Positions 60,792 through 64,000 of a stretch of 64,000 nt of DNA are shown here, piece by piece. Source of the DNA: Streptomyces sp. NBC_01288. GTDB lineage: Bacteria > Actinomycetota > Actinomycetes > Streptomycetales > Streptomycetaceae. The stretch lies in NCBI RefSeq assembly GCF_035982055.1, contig NZ_CP108427.1, positions 10,353,001 through 10,417,000 of the forward strand. Reading direction: 5' to 3'. The first letter of the stretch is position 1. The number at the start of each line of letters is the position of its first letter. Position numbers and translations under genes: made by a program. Under the pieces are notes generated by a model, which saw only the letters and a list, made by a program, of their open reading frames with translations, was not told where the DNA came from and made no database searches.

Positions 60792-61773
60792 CCGGCTCGT
60801 CGTCCTGCACCAGGGCACCCTGCCACCGAACGCCGAGCACATCGAAGCGCTCGCGGACACGGTGTACGCCACCGAGGAGGAACTCCCGCTCCTCCTCCCC
60901 GGCGCGGACCTGCTCCTCTGCTGGCACTCCATCACCCCTGCGGTCGCGGCGAGTTGGCCGAAGGACCCGGCCCTGGCCCCCGGCTGGGTCCACGTGGCCG
61001 CCGCCGGAGTGGACTCGCTGCTCTTCCCGGCGCTGGTCGACCACCGGGACGTGGTGCTGACCAACTCGCGGGGCGTGTACGACCGGGCCATCGCCGAGTA
61101 CGTCCTCGGCCTGATCCTCGCCCTCGCCAAGGACTTCCCCGGCAGCTGGGAGCACCAACGGCGCCGCGAGTGGCGCCCTCGCGACAGCGAACGCATCGGC
61201 GGCCGTACGGCACTGGTGTGGGGGACCGGGCCCATCGGCCGCGCCGTCGCCCGCATGCTGCGCGCCGTCGGCATGCGGGTGTCCGGCGCCGGCCGCACCG
61301 CACGCGCCGACGACCCGGACTTCGGCACGGTGCACGAGGGCGCGAGCCTGCGGGCGGCGCTGGCCGACGCGGACTACGTGATCCTCGCGGCCCCGCTCAC
61401 CCCGGCCACCCGCTGCATGGTCGACGCGTCCGTCCTCGGCGCGATGAAACCCGGAGCCCGGCTGGTCAACGTCGGACGGGGAGGCCTCGTGGACGAAGAG
61501 GCACTCGTCAAACACCTCGCGGACGGGCGCCTGGCCGGAGCCGCCCTGGACGTCTTCGCGCAGGAGCCGCTGCCCGCCGTCTCACCGCTGTGGGACATGC
61601 CCGGCGTGATCGTCTCCCCGCACACGGCGGGCGAAGTGACCGGCTGGCGGGCCGAGTTGGCGAACCTGTTCCTGGAGAATCTCACCCGCAGGGCGGAGGG
61701 TCGGCCGCTGCGGAACGTGGTCGACAAGGAGAAGGGCTACGTCAGGGAGCCAACCGCCATGGAACCGTGCTGA
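60784..61773 (+). CDS. D-2-hydroxyacid dehydrogenase (NAD-dependent)
   Basis: A 329-residue NAD-dependent 2-hydroxyacid dehydrogenase. The nucleotide-binding site is 'ALVWGTGPIGRAVARML', with the catalytic Arg in 'LVNVGRGGLVDEEAL', the Glu in 'FAQEPLPA' and the His in 'IVSPHTAGEV'. It reduces an oxoacid to the D-2-hydroxyacid or the reverse. The flavin/iron-sulfur enzyme three genes up would reoxidise that product, so the two together could form a hydride shuttle. GTG start, 8-nt overlap with the ALDH stop. Confidence 0.87.
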   Translation: MADRLVVLHQGTLPPNAEHIEALADTVYATEEELPLLLPGADLLLCWHSITPAVAASWPKDPALAPGWVHVAAAGVDSLLFPALVDHRDVVLTNSRGVYDRAIAEYVLGLILALAKDFPGSWEHQRRREWRPRDSERIGGRTALVWGTGPIGRAVARMLRAVGMRVSGAGRTARADDPDFGTVHEGASLRAALADADYVILAAPLTPATRCMVDASVLGAMKPGARLVNVGRGGLVDEEALVKHLADGRLAGAALDVFAQEPLPAVSPLWDMPGVIVSPHTAGEVTGWRAELANLFLENLTRRAEGRPLRNVVDKEKGYVREPTAMEPC

Positions 61774-61789
61774 GTTCGCGACTCGGTGC

Positions 61790-64000
61790 TCAGTCCTCGT
61801 CCCCGAACGGCAGCGCGTCGAGATCCCCGGTGAAGTCCACCGCCGTCGGGAACATCAACTCCAAGGCGTCGTCGGGGAGTTCCTGCGGAGCCCCGGGGGT
61901 GCCCAGTGTCTGCTCCGTCCAGATGCATTTGCCCGTCGGCGTGTAGCGCGTGCCCCAGCGCTGGGAGAGGGCGGTGACCAGTTGCAGACCGCGACCGCCT
62001 TCGTCCGTCTCCGTGGCGCGGCGGATACGGGGCATGGTCAGGCTGCCGTCGAAGACCTCGCAGATCAGCTCGGCGCCGTGCAGCAGGCGCAGACTGACCG
62101 GGCCCTTGGCATGGCGTACGACGTTGCCGACCAGCTCGCTGGCCAGCAGCTCCGTGGTCGGGGTCAGGTCCTCCAGGCCCCAGGTGCGCAGCTGCTCCCG
62201 GACATGACGGCGGGCCTGGCCGGCCGCACGTGGGTCCTGGGGGAGCGGCCAGGAGGCGATCTTGTCGCTGGTCAGGGCGTGCAGGCGGGCGACGAGGAGG
62301 GCGGCGTCGTCGGCCGTCGGGTGTTCGGCGGGGAGCAGGCCCGCCGTGAGGGTGTCGCAGAGGTCCTCCAGGTCCGCCTCCGCACCGGACTCGGTCCGGA
62401 TCGCCGTACTCAGGAGGCGGGCCAGGTCCGCCATGCCCTCGTCCATCTCGCGCTTCGACGACTCGACCAGGCCGTCGGTGTAGAGCACGAGGAGGCTTCC
62501 CTCCGGGACCTTCAACTCGACTGTCTCGAACGGCGGTTCCGCCGCGCCGAGGGGCGGGTCGGCCGACAGCTCCGGGAAGTGCACGGTGCCGTCCGGGTGG
62601 ACCACGGCCGGTGGCGGATGACCGGCCCCGGCGATGGAACAGATCTGGGTCGTCGAGTCGTAGAGCGCGTACAGACACGTCACGTACGACTCCTCGCCCA
62701 TGCCGGCGACGAGTTCGTTGAGGTGGCTCATGATCTCGTCGGGCGGCAGCTCAAGGTCGGCGAGGGTGTGCAGCGCGGTGCGCAGCCGGCCCATCGTCGC
62801 CGCCTCCGGGAGGCCGTGGCCCATGACGTCGCCCACCACGAGGGCCACCTGGCCGCCGGAGAGCGGGATGATGTCGTACCAGTCGCCGCCCACGTCCATG
62901 CCCTGGCCCGCGGGAAGGTAGCGGGCGGCCGCGGTGCACGCCGGCAGCTCGGGCAGGGCCCGGGGGAGCAGGCTCCGCTGGAGTTCGCGGGAACGGGTGT
63001 GCTCGGCGTCGTAGAGCCGGGCCCGTTCCAGGGCCTGGGCGACGAGGGCGCTGATCGTGGTCAGCAGGGTGCGTTCCTCGTCGGTGAGCCGGCGGGCCCG
63101 GTCGAAGGCGACGACGCAGACGCCGAAGGTGTTGCCGGACGCGGTCAGCGGGAGGAACGCCCACGCCTCCTTCCCCGCCCGTTCCGGTCTGGCGGCCAGC
63201 TCGGGGTACTGGGCCGCGTACTCCTCGGTCGAGGAGAGGAACATCGGCAGACCGGACGCGATCACGTCCCAGCCCGGCTCACCGGGCGTCCGGACGCGGC
63301 CGTCGACGGTGGACAGGAAGTCGTCCGGGTAGCCGTCCGCGCCCACGGTGTGCAGCCGGTCGCCCTCGACGGCCTGCACCAGGAGGCCGGCCGCGGCGAA
63401 CGGCGGCAGCACCCGGCGGGCGACCGCGGCCACCACGTCCTGCGAGGTCGTCGCCTTGGCGAGAGCGGCCGTCAGCTCGCCCATCCGGACCGCGCGTCGG
63501 GCCACCGCCAGCTCGGACGCCCGGCGCTCCTCCTCGTGCTGACGCTTCTCGGTCACGTCGGTGAGGTAGAGGGTGACTCCGTCGGGACCCGGGACCAGCC
63601 GCAGGTGGTGACGGCGGCCGGTGCCTTCCAGTTGGGCGTCGAAGCCGACGGGCGTCTCCTCGGCCGCGGCCTTGCGGCAGCGGTCCTCCAGGCCGGGGAC
63701 GTTCCGTACCGCGGGCAGCTCCCACAGGAGGCGCCCGAACAGCTCCTCCTCGGAGAGGCCCAGCGTGCGCTCCGCCTCCAGGTTGGCGAAGGTGATCCGC
63801 CACTCCTCGTCCACCGCGAGGAACCCGTCGCTCATGTGGCGCAGGGCCCGGCTCAGCGCGTCCCGGGCCGACCGGGACTCGTTGCTCTCCCAGCCCACGC
63901 CGATCATCCGGTGCGGCTCGCCGTGCTCGTCGTAGGTCGCCCGGCCGCGGGCCTGCGTCCAGCCGTACGTGCCGTCCAGGCGCCGCACCCGGTACTCGGC
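61790..64000 (-). CDS. PAS-GAF-SpoIIE phosphatase-HATPase signalling protein (5' end beyond window)
   Basis: The minus-strand frame is open to the right edge, so the N-terminus is missing. Visible order, N to C: end of one PAS/PAC domain ('YGWTQARGRATYDEHGEPHR'), a second PAS ('SDGFLAVDEEWRITFANLEA'), a GAF domain, a PP2C-type SpoIIE phosphatase ('GGDWYDIIPLSGGQVALVVG', 'DVMGHGLPEA', 'VLYTDGLVE', 'DDAALLV') and a C-terminal HATPase_c domain like anti-sigma kinases ('LASELVGNVVRHAKGPVS', 'GGRGLQLVTALSQ'). Streptomyces have many such RsbU/RsbW-type fusions that control sigma-B-like factors through anti-anti-sigma dephosphorylation. Stress or redox sensing is likely through PAS/GAF. There is no link to the neighbouring catabolic operon. 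Confidence 0.9.
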   Translation of the reverse strand, partial: AEYRVRRLDGTYGWTQARGRATYDEHGEPHRMIGVGWESNESRSARDALSRALRHMSDGFLAVDEEWRITFANLEAERTLGLSEEELFGRLLWELPAVRNVPGLEDRCRKAAAEETPVGFDAQLEGTGRRHHLRLVPGPDGVTLYLTDVTEKRQHEEERRASELAVARRAVRMGELTAALAKATTSQDVVAAVARRVLPPFAAAGLLVQAVEGDRLHTVGADGYPDDFLSTVDGRVRTPGEPGWDVIASGLPMFLSSTEEYAAQYPELAARPERAGKEAWAFLPLTASGNTFGVCVVAFDRARRLTDEERTLLTTISALVAQALERARLYDAEHTRSRELQRSLLPRALPELPACTAAARYLPAGQGMDVGGDWYDIIPLSGGQVALVVGDVMGHGLPEAATMGRLRTALHTLADLELPPDEIMSHLNELVAGMGEESYVTCLYALYDSTTQICSIAGAGHPPPAVVHPDGTVHFPELSADPPLGAAEPPFETVELKVPEGSLLVLYTDGLVESSKREMDEGMADLARLLSTAIRTESGAEADLEDLCDTLTAGLLPAEHPTADDAALLVARLHALTSDKIASWPLPQDPRAAGQARRHVREQLRTWGLEDLTPTTELLASELVGNVVRHAKGPVSLRLLHGAELICEVFDGSLTMPRIRRATETDEGGRGLQLVTALSQRWGTRYTPTGKCIWTEQTLGTPGAPQELPDDALELMFPTAVDFTGDLDALPFGDED

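Overview
The window is high-GC actinobacterial DNA, almost certainly Streptomyces. The signs are very strong G/C preference at third codon positions, many GTG starts, ATGA/GTGA/TGATG gene overlaps, a common Streptomyces-type intergenic repeat, rare TTA codons in secondary-metabolism genes, and the gene families present. No tRNA, rRNA, CRISPR array or intact insertion sequence was seen. Everything is read from sequence and family knowledge; no database search was run.

Layout. (1) 2-4447: the 3' end of an NRPS that runs in from the left (A-T-E-C). Its adenylation code reads as serine. It ends in a condensation domain with no thioesterase. (2) 4448-6972: an SRPBCC protein and an aldo/keto reductase, divergent from a LysR regulator, with a strong inverted repeat between them. 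(3) 7011-18312: eleven minus-strand genes that look like a complete nicotinate (vitamin B3) degradation operon. It holds a three-subunit molybdenum hydroxylase plus CoxG, a NicC-like monooxygenase, a NicX-like ring-opening dioxygenase, deformylase, amidase, maleate isomerase, a permease and a MarR regulator. (4) 18756-22265: a MarR regulator with an MFS-universal stress protein fusion, then an ECF sigma factor coupled to a one-pass membrane protein. (5) 22276-30650: a CoA-dependent aromatic pathway (CoA ligase, bifunctional aryl-CoA monooxygenase/reductase, thioesterases, cupin, FAH-family enzyme, divergent RidA) with a PaaX-type regulator. The fused monooxygenase/reductase and RidA suggest anthranilate or a related 2-substituted benzoate.

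(6) 30651-32639: about 2 kb without a convincing intact gene. It contains two families of degenerate tandem repeats, the decayed start of a glycosyltransferase gene rich in TTA codons, and candidate operators. (7) 32640-49390: the most interesting block, a compact NRPS / NRPS-PKS / TauD-dioxygenase cluster. It comprises C-A-T-TE, then A-T-C-A(Pro)-T-KS-KR-T-TE, a GSCFA-family protein, an SGNH-like protein, a TauD-family dioxygenase and an unknown protein. A proline-activating module followed by one ketide extension with ketoreduction, beside a TauD enzyme, is what a detoxin/rimosamide-type (detoxinine-containing) pathway needs. The PKS module has no acyltransferase. The hybrid and the SGNH gene each contain a TTA codon, which suggests bldA control.

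(8) 49435-61773: an amine/amino-acid catabolic locus with a PucR regulator, FAD oxidoreductase, HAD hydrolase and MFS transporter on the minus strand. Divergently on the plus strand lie a class III aminotransferase, a fused FAD/iron-sulfur 2-hydroxyacid dehydrogenase, an aldehyde dehydrogenase and a D-2-hydroxyacid dehydrogenase, the last four with overlapping genes. (9) 61790-64000: a PAS-GAF-SpoIIE phosphatase-HATPase signalling protein that runs off the right edge.
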